The notes under the pieces: model-generated
Told to the model about the DNA's origin: nothing
The model's database searches: none
Seen by the model: only the letters and a program-made list of their open reading frames with translations
Program-made: the position numbers and the translations under genes
Shown: piece after piece, positions 12,652 to 22,621 of the stretch
Position numbering within the stretch: position 1 is the stretch's first letter
How the letters are laid out: every line of letters starts with the position of its first letter
Source: Pieris napi
Lineage: Eukaryota > Arthropoda > Insecta > Lepidoptera > Pieridae
Direction: 5' to 3'
Length of the DNA stretch: 64,000 nucleotides
Assembly: GCF_905475465.1 (NCBI RefSeq)
Contig: NC_062249.1
Span: 7,700,501 to 7,764,500, forward strand

Positions 12652-13796
12652 ATGGGGTCAAAATTATTGTTTGCCCTTTGCGCTGCCTTTTTTTGTAAGG
12701 TATGTTATTCTTATTGCTAACAATTATTGGTAGAAGGAACTGGATTACATTAATATTATTAATTTATTAGAAGGTAGCTAGAGTGCTAAAGATGCAGTTG
12801 ATTCATATTAAATTTATTTGACAGGTACAATCTCAAGCATGTGGGTATCCACCAATGGGTCCTCAAATTATGCCACCCCCACTAATGGCAACTCAACAAG
12901 TAGTAGCTCCTCCAGTAGTCGCTACTACCATCGTGGATAACTCCGTATCCAACGCCCTGGCTAATGCTTTACAACTTTTAATTGTCAGTGATTTAATTGA
13001 AACCAAATTGGGACCAGCCTTGGCTAACGGAAATGCATTTAACACATTAGGACCAATACTTGAAACTATTTCAACGCCCTGTGGATCAGCTTTGGAAATA
13101 ATATCTCCTATTCAAGAATTATCACCTTGCGGTACCACCTTAGAGTTCATACAACCTCGCGGTTCATCGATAGTCGAAACTATACAGCCTAATATGTTTG
13201 GAGGTTACACTGAAACATTTGCACCATTCTACGGCCCATCTGGACCAATTGTTGAAACGTTACAGCCTAACATCTGTGGCGGTATAACAGAAACATTCTC
13301 ACCGTACAGAAGTGGACCAATAGTTGAAAAGATTCAGCCCAATATTTTCGGAGGTGTTACTGAAACGATTTCTTCGCGGTACGGGCCTCAAATCGTAGAA
13401 CAATTCAATCCAAATCCATATGGTTACACTGAAACAATTAGTGCTAACTTCTGCGGCGTTAACGAATTGAATCCATTCTACAATGGTTTGACCGAAATCG
13501 TTCCTTCTTCTTGCGCTTTACCTTCACAAGTGATCACTCCCAGTTATTATGAAAGAGTATCTGAAATATTACCACCTACAGCTCAGTTTCTACCAAATTA
13601 TTACGGCGGTGTTACAGAAATTATGACACCCCCAATGGCTGCAGAAGTCTTATTTCCGTCATCAATACCAGCACAGCTGTCGTGTAACTTTGGGTACAAT
13701 TTACCTTCAAATACCCCTTGTGTCAACGTAAATGTTGAAACATTGCCTTTTGAACCGTGTGGTTGTAAATCATGCTCAAAGGGTTATTATTACTAA
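12652..13796 (+). CDS. Secreted repeat protein with LANALQL motif (3 of 4)
   Basis: CDS join(12652..12699, 12825..13796), 339 aa. Exon 1 encodes MGSKLLFALCAAFFCK (donor AAG/GTATGT). Exon 2 starts VQSQACGYPP after TTATTTGACAG; phase 0. About residues 55-76 read VDNSVSNALANALQLLIVSD, the clearest copy of the shared motif. About residues 100-265 consist of imperfect repeats of roughly 22 residues built on GPIVETIQPNIFGGVTET, with variants such as IVETLQPN and IVEQFNPN, alternating Glu-Thr and Gly-aromatic positions. This suggests a beta-rich structural rod. The C-terminus is cysteine-rich (CGCKSCSKGYYY), a feature also seen in chorion arms. Poly(A) AATAAA at 13815-13820. Convergent with the next motif gene, with only 191 bp between stops. 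Unrecognised family; eggshell role inferred. Confidence 0.85.
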
Positions 13797-13987
13797 GTAT
13801 GCGTTAAATATAAAAATAAATAATTATTGTTACCATTATATACTCTGTTTTATTTATCAATGTTTTAGTGTCGTAGTAGGTAGGTAGTAGAAAATTCTCA
13901 TCGAATTAAATAGAGCACATTTATTAAACAATTTATTATAATAATTTAGCTATCAACAATAAATACTTAAACTAATGACATTCACGC

Positions 13988-14796
13988 TTAATTACTAAAC
14001 ATACCCAGCATATTAAGTAAACTGTGTTTCGGGCATGTGTTGACTGGGGCTGAGTTAAATGTTGGAGCTCTGGCAATATTAGTTCCTATATTGGGAACCT
14101 GATTCTGAAAAAGAGGGTTTTGGCAACCACAAGAAAATGATGGTGATGATATGACGTCATTTATGAGCGGGGATGCTAATTGTAATGCTAAATCAGAACC
14201 ACCCTTATGACGTTCTAATAAATTACAGACGATCATCAGCTGTAAAGCATTTGCTAGGTTTTTGCAAACTGTTGGTGAACAGTCAGTCACAATAGTAGTA
14301 GAAGGCGCAGATAATATTTTTGGCGGCAACGGTGTCAATTGTTTATAGTCTATGGCTGAGTATGGCATTTTCATTGGGGGAGATATAAAGTTGCGGGGTA
14401 CCTCTATAATTGTCTCCGGTATTCGATTCATCAAAAAGTTTTGGGGTTGGCGGCATTGAGTTCTCGCAAGCTAAAAAAAAGTTTGAATAAGGTCTCATAC
14501 GTCTTAGAAAAACAGTCTATTTAAATTCACATTTTTTTTAAATCCTTATAAATTTGTGTTCTAATTATAATCTTTTAATTTATTTTATTAAAATATATGA
14601 TGAAGGCAGTACATTTTTTTAAAAAACGAGGAGATATCTTAGATTAATATCTAATCTATCTCTATAATTAAAGACCACAGCAGATGGTCAGGAACAAGCT
14701 CTCGAAATACTTAATCTACTAGATATTTAACAAAAAACATAAAAATATTACCTTTAAACTAATAGCAACGATACTGAATGCTATAATAGCTTTCAT
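13988..14796 (-). CDS. Small secreted protein with LANALQL motif (4 of 4)
   Basis: CDS complement(join(13988..14470, 14752..14796)), 175 aa. Exon 1 encodes MKAIIAFSIVAISLK with donor AAG/GTAATA; exon 2 starts LARTQCRQP after CTTTTTTTTAG; phase 0. The TQC near the start of exon 2 parallels SQC and AQC in the neighbours. About residues 85-100 read CKNLANALQLMIVCNLL, preceded by TTIVTD, matching the motif and its leader in the 12652 gene (TTIVDN). The remainder is rich in Pro, Ser and Asn, with cysteines in a short CGC pattern. Possible poly(A) signals (complement of TTTATT) lie near 13918-13923. Family not recognised. Confidence 0.82.
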
Positions 14797-15344
14797 ATTG
14801 AAATAATTACCGAAGAAGTTCTATAATAAAACAGTCTTCTTGAAAAATACACCTGTTATAAAATAATTTATGCAAACATTTATATTTATTGATTTGTTAT
14901 CTGTCAATCGTGATCTATCTGAATTATTTCATGTACCTATTGTTAGAATACTTTATCAGATTTCAAGAAGTTGCCTAATATAGACTAACCGTTATAATAG
15001 TTTTATTTTTACGTACAAATTTAATATTAAAGTAATTTGAATGATGTGGAATATACGTTTACTTGAAACTTTTTTTTATTAAATCAGAATTAGGAAATAA
15101 AACAGTGTAAGAATCATTAAAATATCTCTAGAAATCAAAAATGCGCTTGACAAAAGAATCTCTATTTTCAATATAATGAAAGATCTCAATTGGTGATGGT
15201 GTCAGATGTGTTTCCAGCAATACAATTACACACAATATCCTTCCTCTATCAGTATTAAAAACGCTCGATCCGTAACAGAAAGAAAAAGGCCTCGTGAAGT
15301 AGCATTTTTGTATTAATAACAAAAAAAATTGTTGTTGGAACGTT

Positions 15345-15690
15345 TGAAAGACAAAATTACGGAAAAAAACGCCCCATTTGAAGAAGAAAGTGCTGTTTTA
15401 TTTAACAATATACCGTGTCACAAATCAATGAAAACGATGCCAAAATTCCATTAATTGGGCTTCGAATTGCTCCCGCACCCACCGTATTCTCCCGTATGGC
15501 CCCCAGTGACTTTTCCCTGTTGTCAGACCTCAAGTGAATGCTGAAACTAAAGCCTATTTTCAGGCTAAAGATAAATCGTACTGTAAAAATGGTATCGAAA
15601 TTTTATGACCGCTATTATCGTTGTATTGCTCTCCAAGGCATATTGAATAATCAAATCCTATTAAAAAAAGATTGTTCTATGTTAGCCTAT
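15345..15690 (+). pseudogene. Decayed mariner transposase fragment
   Basis: Translation gives pieces of the C-terminal part of a mariner transposase: CHKSMKTMPKFH, then LGFELLPHPPYSP, a garbled PSDF region and AKDKSYCKNGIE-like sequence, in the usual order. Stop codons interrupt it and the frame shifts after YSP, so the segment carrying the third catalytic aspartate (YSPDLAPSD in the family) is broken. No terminal repeats were recognised. It is a dead remnant, about one third of the usual length. Confidence 0.8.
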
Positions 15691-15892
15691 GAATATTTCA
15701 GCCCACCTATTATGTAATTGTGACTAACTCAAATGTGTTGCATTGTTTCTACGAATATGTACATTAAATGCAATTAATGTTTGTAAATAGTTGATTATTC
15801 GCAGATAAGACGCGTATTATATACGTGTAACGAAACCCTCATCCATCCTTATTATTAATAATTACATTAAAATTTGTGTCTTAAAATTTTTC

Positions 15893-15900
15893 TATAAAAT
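15893..15900 (+). promoter_or_regulatory. TATA box
   Basis: TATAAAAT, 69 bp upstream of the ATG at 15962. Confidence 0.45.
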
Positions 15901-15961
15901 TTTATCTGTATGTTCTTAATATTTTCATTTTTATCTATATTTAATTGAACAATCGCCAATT

Positions 15962-16856
15962 ATGATGACTAAATCAATCGTTTTTATTGTGTTAGTCACG
16001 TTTGCAAATGTAAGAATGTTTTCCGTAATTATTAATAAAATAGTAATTTTAAATAACTTTCATAAATATGTATGTGTTTTTTTTTAAAGATGTAGGCTAT
16101 GGATACCTAATGGCAAGGGATCACGTGACTTAGAGAACTTTCAAAACAAGTTCAGGATTTTACAATGACAAAGCAAAGAAACATTCTTCTTAAAGTGGTA
16201 CTGAAAATAAAAACAATACTGCTTTTTTGCGCTATCTGAACGTTATTTTTGGTTCCAATGTATTTTTCACAGATGGTACTAGAGAAAGTCAATTTCATTA
16301 TAAATATTAATAGTTCATTTTTTTCATATTGGAATTTCGGAGAGTCTTACGACCAGATCTACATATTATTTTGTGTATCAAATTCCACTATCTCATGAAA
16401 CTATAATATTTGGTTATATGATATATGATATATTTTTACTTACAGTTTGTCTCCCCAAGAGCACGCCGACATTATCGACAGAGATTTCAGCTAGCGCCTC
16501 GTTACATGCCTGGATTACAACCATTATATGCTGAACAAACCATACATTCAAGTCCCTGTGAACCGAAGCAATCAAACATTACACCAGATACAGCTTTCAA
16601 CATTGAAACACGCAAAAATCCTGACGGACGGCTAATTTTGCCCCCACCAGGCATTCAGCTACCTTTTGGGTTAGGATATTCTTCTGCTGCTATTCCCGCC
16701 GTCGCTGAGGCTTATAACGTAAAGATGTTAGACGATAATATAGCAGTTAAAGTTTCAGAAGCCTTGATACCTGTTTCACCAGAATTCGCTTGTATAAAAA
16801 TAGCCACTCCTTTTTGTAGCGAACGAGGATGTCCTGTGAGGTCAATTGTTTTGTAA
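15962..16856 (+). CDS. Small secreted protein, unrecognised
   Basis: CDS join(15962..16009, 16446..16856), 152 aa. Exon 1 encodes MMTKSIVFIVLVTFAN with donor AAT/GTAAGA; exon 2 follows TATTTTTACTTACAG; phase 0. The mature chain starts with a basic segment (PRARRHYRQRFQ), continues with Pro-rich sequence (LPPPGIQLPFGLGYSS) and ends with cysteines (FACIKIATPFCSERGCPVRS). It lacks the LANALQL motif, although LDDNIAVKVSEALIPV lies at the equivalent point and might be a distant version. Gene structure is chorion-like; function unknown. AATAAA-type signals follow directly after the stop (16857-16870). Confidence 0.78.
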
Positions 16857-17571
16857 TAAAAATAAATTAATAAAATGTATTTTATTCCAGATTTAAATAA
16901 AAATAAATAAAACACAATTGTTACGAAATTATCTTATTTTTATTTAGGAATTTGGCAAGGAAATCGGAGAATGGAGATTATAAACTTTTGTGTTTCCTCG
17001 GTTTTCTTAATTTTTTCGATCAGTAGACAGCAGCAGTAGTGGGGGTAGGCTAAAGTTTTTTGTATACCCATTGTCATGTGTTGAATTCATAAAAAATAAT
17101 TGTGTTCTTGTGAAAACTTATGAATATTTCAAATTTCAATTCTATTTGTAGATTTTCTTTATTTTTTAATAGTTTGTCAGATCGTATAATTGCATCCAAA
17201 ATACAAATTCCGTTTCACTTATTTAAATGTCAAACTGGACCGAGTTGGATCTCAAGCATTATATTTTACGCCCACAACAATTAGTTACATTAAATGTTAT
17301 GTTATATCTAACAGCTTTGTGTATGTTATTTTTTAAAAGCGATACATTATTATGTAAGTATGTATCCTTTGTATATTGTGTATATTACATTACTATTATA
17401 AAGAAATATTGCTTGCTTTACAAATATGTCGTCAAAATGATAAATATGTTCTTGTATTTCTCTTGTGTATATAAGATTAAATTTTGTATAATTTTTAAGT
17501 CGGATATAATATAATAGTAACAATGAAGCCTGTTTAATTCCAATCAATTGTTAACAATATACAATTTACAT
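16857..17571. other. Intergenic region
   Basis: AT-rich spacer. The open frames within it (17227-17514 and its reverse) are Ile/Tyr/Leu-rich products of base composition and lack any supporting signal. Confidence 0.4.
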
Positions 17572-17757
17572 TTATTTTATTTTTCTCTTATTACTCGTTG
17601 TGGTAACTTCCTTCAGTACCATTGATTGGAACTCCTTCTCCGGTAAAGATCTCCCGCTTTTTCCAAAATCCATGGCTTTCTTTCTCAATTCTTTATCACT
17701 TTTATATCTTCTATCTTCTTTTTTAAGATATAATATAGAAAGACGCAACTGGCAACC
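17572..17757 (-). other. Possible short coding exon divergent from FAM136A
   Basis: On the minus strand a 61-codon frame runs from a CAG/GG at about 17758-17760 to a TAA at 17572-17574. It reads like real protein: a hydrophobic start (LSILYL), then a dense charged helix-like stretch (KKEDRRYKSDKELRKKAMDF), FGKSGRSLPEKEF and a Lys-rich end. The stop overlaps AATAAA-like signals. The frame is closed upstream by a TAG and there is no ATG between it and the FAM136A start, so it needs an upstream exon or starts at the internal ATG. GGCAACCCTG at 17751-17760 may instead be a promoter motif. I cannot decide between a small gene and a remnant. Confidence 0.33.
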
Positions 17758-17903
17758 CTGTAAATATTACTATATTATTATGTGATCTGTAATCTGTATT
17801 CTGTGGAGCCAGGAACCGAGGACGAAAGGTTGAGAGATAAAAAAACTTTGCAAGTTGTTTTGTATATTTTTCTTTTTTATATAAAACAAAGTTTTGGTTC
17901 ACA

Positions 17904-18995
17904 ATGGTTGAAGCCCAGAAGTATAGAATTGAACAAGAAATGACCAATATGGTCAATGAATTAGACCGGAGTCATTTGAGAAAAATGCAGGTTTGTTTTA
18001 GGTTATATCTTATCATTTCATATTATGCAACATTTCTAAAATGATATATTTAGTTTATATTTAAATTAAAATAGTAGTATACTATTTAATTTAAGAAACA
18101 TGTTTTATTTGACAGAAGCAAGTGTACAGTACCTAACTTTTTAAATTAGTTTAAAACAATGACCTAAGGTTTTTATTCTTTTTACATTCATTCAAATTTT
18201 TCAGAAGAACTGGTAGTTCAAGTTTAAACAATATTTAATCTATTATTTAAACATTTCAGGGTGATATGCACAGATGTGCTGCAAGATGTTGTGATGACCC
18301 AAATTCCTCATTAGAAAGAGTCCATGGCTGTATAGAAAACTGTACCTCATCACTCAATCAGGCTAATAATTATGTTCAGGTGAACATTACAATAATTTAT
18401 TCTAGGAAAAACTGTATTGGCAACATTTGTGCTTGGTTATACAAAAAATTTAATTTTTCTAGAATGAAATCAATGTCCTACAAAACCGACTCCAGAGGTG
18501 TGTTATGGACTGCAATGATTCCGCAAGAGACAGACTTGGGCCAGATCCAAGCCAGGAAACGGTGAATAAGACCCTCAAATAAAATATGGTTCAATACTCT
18601 GATTCTCTTTCTACATTTTAAAATATTTTACTGGGAAATCACTTATTAAAAAAATTCTGTAAATTTCTGAATATTGATTTGTAATGTAAATAAGGTATTG
18701 AATGATGTTGGGTTTGTTGCTCTTTTTTAGACTTCATTATACATACAATTTTTTTTTCATATTGTCAATCTGAGAATTAGTATTTCAAATAAAACCAATC
18801 AAATTAGTAGTAGTACAATATATAAGTATATTTTTAATGCTTTTGTTTGTTTTACAGATTGACAAATGCACGATAGATTTCGAGAAATGTGCAGTGAAAT
18901 GTGTTGACAAGCACATAGGTTTGATTCCAAGCATGTTGAAAACAATGAGAAAAGTTCTGGCGAGTGGGAAACCTCCCCCAGCTAGATCGGAATAA
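17904..18995 (+). CDS. FAM136A: FAM136A homologue, mitochondrial CHCH-like protein
   Basis: CDS join(17904..17990, 18260..18379, 18463..18561, 18858..18995), 147 aa, close to the roughly 138 aa usual for FAM136A. All introns are phase 0 with GT-AG ends. The protein shows the family pattern: N-terminal helix (EMTNMVNELDRSHLRKMQ), twin cysteine motifs MHRCAARCC and HGCIENC, then LQRCVMDCND and FEKCAVKCVDKHIGLIPSML near the C-terminus. FAM136A is a conserved protein of the mitochondrial intermembrane space with paired CX3C cysteines, involved in mitochondrial proteostasis. It is a housekeeping gene with ordinary multi-exon structure among the secreted-protein genes and is unlikely to share their regulation. 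A TAAAAATA-type signal overlaps the stop. Confidence 0.95.
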
Positions 18996-19979
18996 AAATA
19001 TTTTTATGTAGTGTATAAAGAGTATAGCAGATACACATTGACAAGGCATCAGGTTTACTTTTACATAATAATTTGTTAGCGTTTCTGCTATAGTTCAACT
19101 TGGATGAAAAATCTTAATATAAAGAATGTCACTTACGTTTTCAATTACTCTATGCCATGTTGAATTAGTTGCCTTGTGTTCTTCTGTCTGAATTATAAAT
19201 CATAACCAATCAACTCCAAAATCTATACAAGTTCAATGACCACTGCCTTCTACCTCTAACAAAAAAAATTGCATTTATTTTATACTTATGTTGCCCAGGT
19301 TAAGTTAAGAGTTACATATAAAATCTATGTAGAACTTGATAAAAATAAAACAATGTTCAGCATATTTTGAACAAAGCGGCTGTACCTCTAATGTTAGTAC
19401 ATTAGAGGTACAGCCGCTACCACCTGTTGTACAGGATTTTGAATATTTAAAACTAAGTTCCTCTTGGTCTACTAAGCTTGCCTTTACACACATAATTTTC
19501 TGTATGTAACTTACTGTTTTGTGACCTTAATAGAAAAAGTGTTAAAAAAAACCAAAATCATTATTGTTACTGTAAACATTTTGTAAATATATGTTTGTTT
19601 AGTTTAGAAATATATGTTTTATTTCAAATATTTTCTTTTTCATTTAGGAGCAGTAATAAAATAAAACCATTTTCGTATTCGGTATATTTTGTAAGATAAT
19701 GTTATTAATATTCATATTGCACAAGTAGCCTTTTAAAAAACATTTATTTTAAGTCTGCTTAAATTTTAATGTTAAAGTTATCACTACCATCGATTTAAAT
19801 GTCAATTAACATATCATTACTATGTAATTGACATACTCATACTGGTTACACCCTTTGGTATACATTATAGAGATTCAATTAGTTATTTTGGTGCGCTTCG
19901 CTTGGCACTTTATTTTACTTTTTAAGTATTGTCTATTTTGTTGTTTATAGTTATTATTTCTGGTTAGAACCACATCACA
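18996..19979. other. Intergenic region with perfect hairpin
   Basis: About 1 kb downstream of FAM136A. Its notable content is the 19-bp-stem inverted repeat at 19375-19418. I see no coding region; the 19305-19493 reverse frame is explained by the hairpin and its flanks. Confidence 0.45.
19375..19418. repeat. Perfect hairpin, 19-bp stem
   Basis: Arms AGCGGCTGTACCTCTAATG and CATTAGAGGTACAGCCGCT are exactly complementary around the 6-base loop TTAGTA. The stem is GC-richer than its surroundings. Confidence 0.9.
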
Positions 19980-20219
19980 ATGTGGACGATTTGCATTCGA
20001 TTATTGAAACCTATTTCTTTCTTTTTTGTAGTGAAAGAAGGTGGGAAGGGATACGCAAGAAAAGGTATGGCTAATGGGTGCTTAAACTTACGTATTTTTC
20101 GCTTATTTTATCTACTTAATTGCAAATACATTCGTACAGATATCGACCGAGGTAGACCCTGTGTTGTGACAAATTATGAAGAGGATGTAAAGAAATTGTT
20201 TAAAAATATTTTTTTGTAG
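19980..20219 (+). CDS. Small unrecognised protein, possibly spliced (54 aa)
   Basis: The unspliced frame is 79 codons. It contains a good donor (AGAAAAG/GTATGG at 20065) and acceptor (TTCGTACAG, exon resuming at 20140) bounding a 75-nt intron, a multiple of three. Removing it gives join(19980..20064, 20140..20219), 54 aa, starting MWTICIRLLKPISFFFVV and continuing KEGGKGYARKDIDRGRPC then VVTNYEEDVKKLF. The retained-intron version is much less protein-like, so I favour the 54-aa form. It has a hydrophobic, slightly basic N-terminus without a signal-peptide end, and could be a small mitochondrial or membrane-associated protein. I do not recognise it. It sits in the same housekeeping island as FAM136A. 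Confidence 0.55.
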   Translation: MWTICIRLLKPISFFFVVKEGGKGYARKGMANGCLNLRIFRLFYLLNCKYIRTDIDRGRPCVVTNYEEDVKKLFKNIFL

Positions 20220-20413
20220 CACCACAGGATATCTATCAGCTGATTACAGCTGATACCGCGCTAAATGTTTAAGAATTATAAACAGATCTATCTGCCCTGC
20301 CCTAAGTTTTATATTTGACTTCTATTTTCGGAGGATTATCAAAGAGCCTGCTTGTTTTCCAAGTAGTGAATTTCATTTAAGTATCTCTTACTTAATGTAT
20401 TGTTTCAATTTTG

Positions 20414-20422
20414 TATATAAAG
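20414..20422 (+). promoter_or_regulatory. TATA box
   Basis: TATATAAAG, 50 bp upstream of the ATG at 20464. Confidence 0.55.
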
Positions 20423-20463
20423 TGAAAATTAAATAGTTTTTGTGTTAATTAGCCATTTGAAAC

Positions 20464-21276
20464 ATGCATTCCACTATTTTTATTGTTTTACTTATCTTTG
20501 GATATTATAATGTAAGTAAATTCCTTTTTTACTACTTTCAGACTATGTATTTTTATTATTAAGTTCCCTTTCTTACTTTTACTATAGTTATTTTGATAGA
20601 AAACGCTACTTTCTGATTTTTCTGTAAAAAAAACAATCAAAACAAAAGACAGAACTAAAGTGTTTGATACACCCTTTTTTCTTAACTTTCAAATCTTGTT
20701 TAGTAATTAGTAGTGCTATTGATTTTTAGATTGTCCATAGGTAAAATTATGGCTCTTAATTATAATTAGCTCTGTGGGCAACTTCTTCCTTAAGAAATAA
20801 GAGAGTAATAGACAATATGAAACGAAAATCCATCATGTATCCTTCGTGCATCAAGCATCGTGCAACATTTAAATAGAACTTAAAAATTAAACAAACTACA
20901 ATACTAATAAAATATATAAAACTTATTAAATATATCATCTTTGTAGCACGTCCAAGCCACACTCCCAGGCGCTGCGTTCATAGGATATGGATATGAAATG
21001 CCAGACTATCAAATGGGTTTCCAGCCACGAAATACTTTCTACGCGATAAACGAACCATTTTATGAATTATCAAGTGCCTACTCCGAACAAAGGCCATACG
21101 AACATGTCACATCTGATACCTGTAATTTGAATATTGTATCTCCTTTATGTGGATGTCAATATCCGCTCACCGAAACCGGATTTCCGCCTTTTACCATCTA
21201 CGGAGATGAAGCTACAAATGTTCCGGGTTGTGGTAAATATTTGAGACAAGTTACGCTACAGCCGCCGTATCTTTAG
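20464..21276 (+). CDS. Small secreted Tyr/Pro-rich protein, unrecognised
   Basis: CDS join(20464..20511, 20947..21276), 125 aa. Exon 1 encodes MHSTIFIVLLIFGYYN with donor AAT/GTAAGT; exon 2 begins HVQATLPG after ATCATCTTTGTAG; phase 0. The mature protein is rich in Tyr, Pro, Phe and Gly (GYGYEMPDYQMGFQPRNTF) and has cysteines in CNLNIVSPLCGCQYP and PGCGKY, which could cross-link. The TATA box is 50 bp from the ATG and AATAAA is at 21297-21302. No chorion A/B domain or LANALQL motif. The composition fits an extracellular matrix or eggshell protein; that role is inference. Confidence 0.8.
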
Positions 21277-22072
21277 TGAATTAAACGTGTTTGTTCAATA
21301 AAGTTTCTACTATTTCTATTTTGTAATTATTTAAGAAAGCGGCAACTTAAACTAGCCTAAGGTCAGACCACCGCATTGGGGTTGGCAACCCCAATTGATG
21401 CGAATTCTTCGCCATTAAATGTTTTATATCTCTCTCTATCTTTGTTTATGTCTTATATGTACAGTATGTAACCACCCTTTCCGTCCCCCATATAACACTG
21501 TATTTCCCCGTTATAACGCGGAGATTTCTCTTGTACTATGAAATTTATAATGATTTGTCAAGTCCATAATAAGTTTTGCGTACCTTTGCACCTGTTTCAA
21601 AAATAAACGGTTGTATGAGAATACTCCTGTGAAGTATTGCCAACAGCGCAATTGAAATTTAAAATATGTAAAATATGCTATACAAAAACCTATTCACGGT
21701 AACTAAGTTATATTAATATGTGTGGGTCTTGTATAGGTACACTTATAGATCTTAATGTTTAGCATATTATAATAAGATTTAAACATTATCTGCACTCTTT
21801 ATATTTATCCAGAACCAGACAACTTAACGCCTGAACATGTTTAATATTTTTTATATTTCCCGCTCGTAGTAATTAAATTCTCATTTATTAAATGATGATA
21901 AGATTTTTTTCCGTTTTAAAACTTTACGTTACTGATAGGAATAGGACTACTAATCAAAAGCCATATAATTATTTATCATATTTTAATAAATACCTCTCAT
22001 ATTTCTACAATAATTTACAATATCACTAAAAACAGTTGTTTTATTCGACCGCTGGGGTCGATTGTTCCTGAT
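21277..22072. other. Intergenic region
   Basis: About 800 bp between convergent genes, without recognised features beyond the poly(A) signal of the left gene. The segment at 21340-21560 is less AT-rich than its surroundings and may be an unidentified repeat. Confidence 0.35.
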
Positions 22073-22621
22073 TTACAACGTGGGAGGTGGTATAGGAATC
22101 TTCCTCAAGAAGTGGTTTCTCGACTGGCTTGGAATTACTGGTGGCAGCAGGCCATTAGACGGAGACCATGCGGAGACGGGAGAAGCCACCGGTAGGAATG
22201 GGCTTGTGAAAGATGAACATTGTTCCTGGATCGGCACCGGATATGGCACGGGCACTCGTATTACTTCCGGTTCCCTTTGACATGGAAGATTTGGTTTAAG
22301 ATTTTGTACCAAATTTGGCGCCATATTTTGTACTAAATTTGGTGCCATGTTTTGTACTAAATTTGGTGCCATGTTTTGTACTAAATTTGGTGCCATTTCG
22401 ATAATATTTTGTTGGCATGGTCGGTTAGGCACTAATTTAGGGCTGCTTACACAACCCTGTACTTCTGGCTTTTTCAATTGCATCATCTGCACTGCTCTCT
22501 CTTTGTTACCAGCTGATATAATGTTTTGTAAAGACAGTACAGGTCTTTGATTTTGAGATCGGCTCTGTCTTGCGCCTGAGTAGTGTATTGCAACTAAAAT
22601 TGAAAATATTACGAGCTTCAT
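22073..22621 (-). CDS. Secreted protein with MAPNLVQN repeats and IPIPPP tail
   Basis: 182 aa in one coding exon. The start is taken as the ATG of MKLVIFSILVAIHYSGA, a good signal peptide. Just upstream lies an acceptor (TTGTTTCAG/ATAAAAATG), and a matching donor AAG/GTATGT is at 22865-22867, so the intron is in the 5' UTR rather than after the signal peptide as in the neighbours. The chain is Gln/Asn/Pro-rich and includes four tandem MAPNLVQN units, then NLKPNLP, a VPVPYPVPIQEQC segment and the C-terminal HFLRKIPIPPPTL. That tail recurs in the divergent gene at 23360-24713 (HFLKKIPIPPPFI), so the two are paralogues. Unrecognised family. Confidence 0.8.
   Translation of the reverse strand: MKLVIFSILVAIHYSGARQSRSQNQRPVLSLQNIISAGNKERAVQMMQLKKPEVQGCVSSPKLVPNRPCQQNIIEMAPNLVQNMAPNLVQNMAPNLVQNMAPNLVQNLKPNLPCQREPEVIRVPVPYPVPIQEQCSSFTSPFLPVASPVSAWSPSNGLLPPVIPSQSRNHFLRKIPIPPPTL
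22290..22397 (-). repeat. Coding minisatellite, about 24-bp units
   Basis: Four to five tandem units of about 24 bp, each containing TTTTGTACTAAATTTGGTGC on the plus strand, encode the MAPNLVQN repeats. Units differ by only a few bases, so the array is young or homogenised. Confidence 0.88.

Larger units (their letters stand above)
14797..15961. other. Intergenic region with dead mariner
   Basis: 1.16 kb between divergent genes. The right half holds a mariner transposase remnant; the left half (14797-15340) is AT-rich and unassigned. Confidence 0.5.

Noticed and set aside
17227..17547. Frames of 95 and 65 codons on both strands
   Set aside because: Ile/Leu/Tyr/Cys-rich products of AT-rich DNA, overlapping each other on opposite strands, without promoter or poly(A) signals.
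18266..18565. Continuous 99-codon frame across FAM136A exons 2 and 3
   Set aside because: Reads through the short intron 18380-18462 and changes frame relative to exon 3; splicing restores the conserved cysteines.
22062..22550. Plus-strand frames opposite the MAPNLVQN gene
   Set aside because: Shadows caused by the tandem repeat; the minus-strand frame has the signal peptide and the conserved tail.
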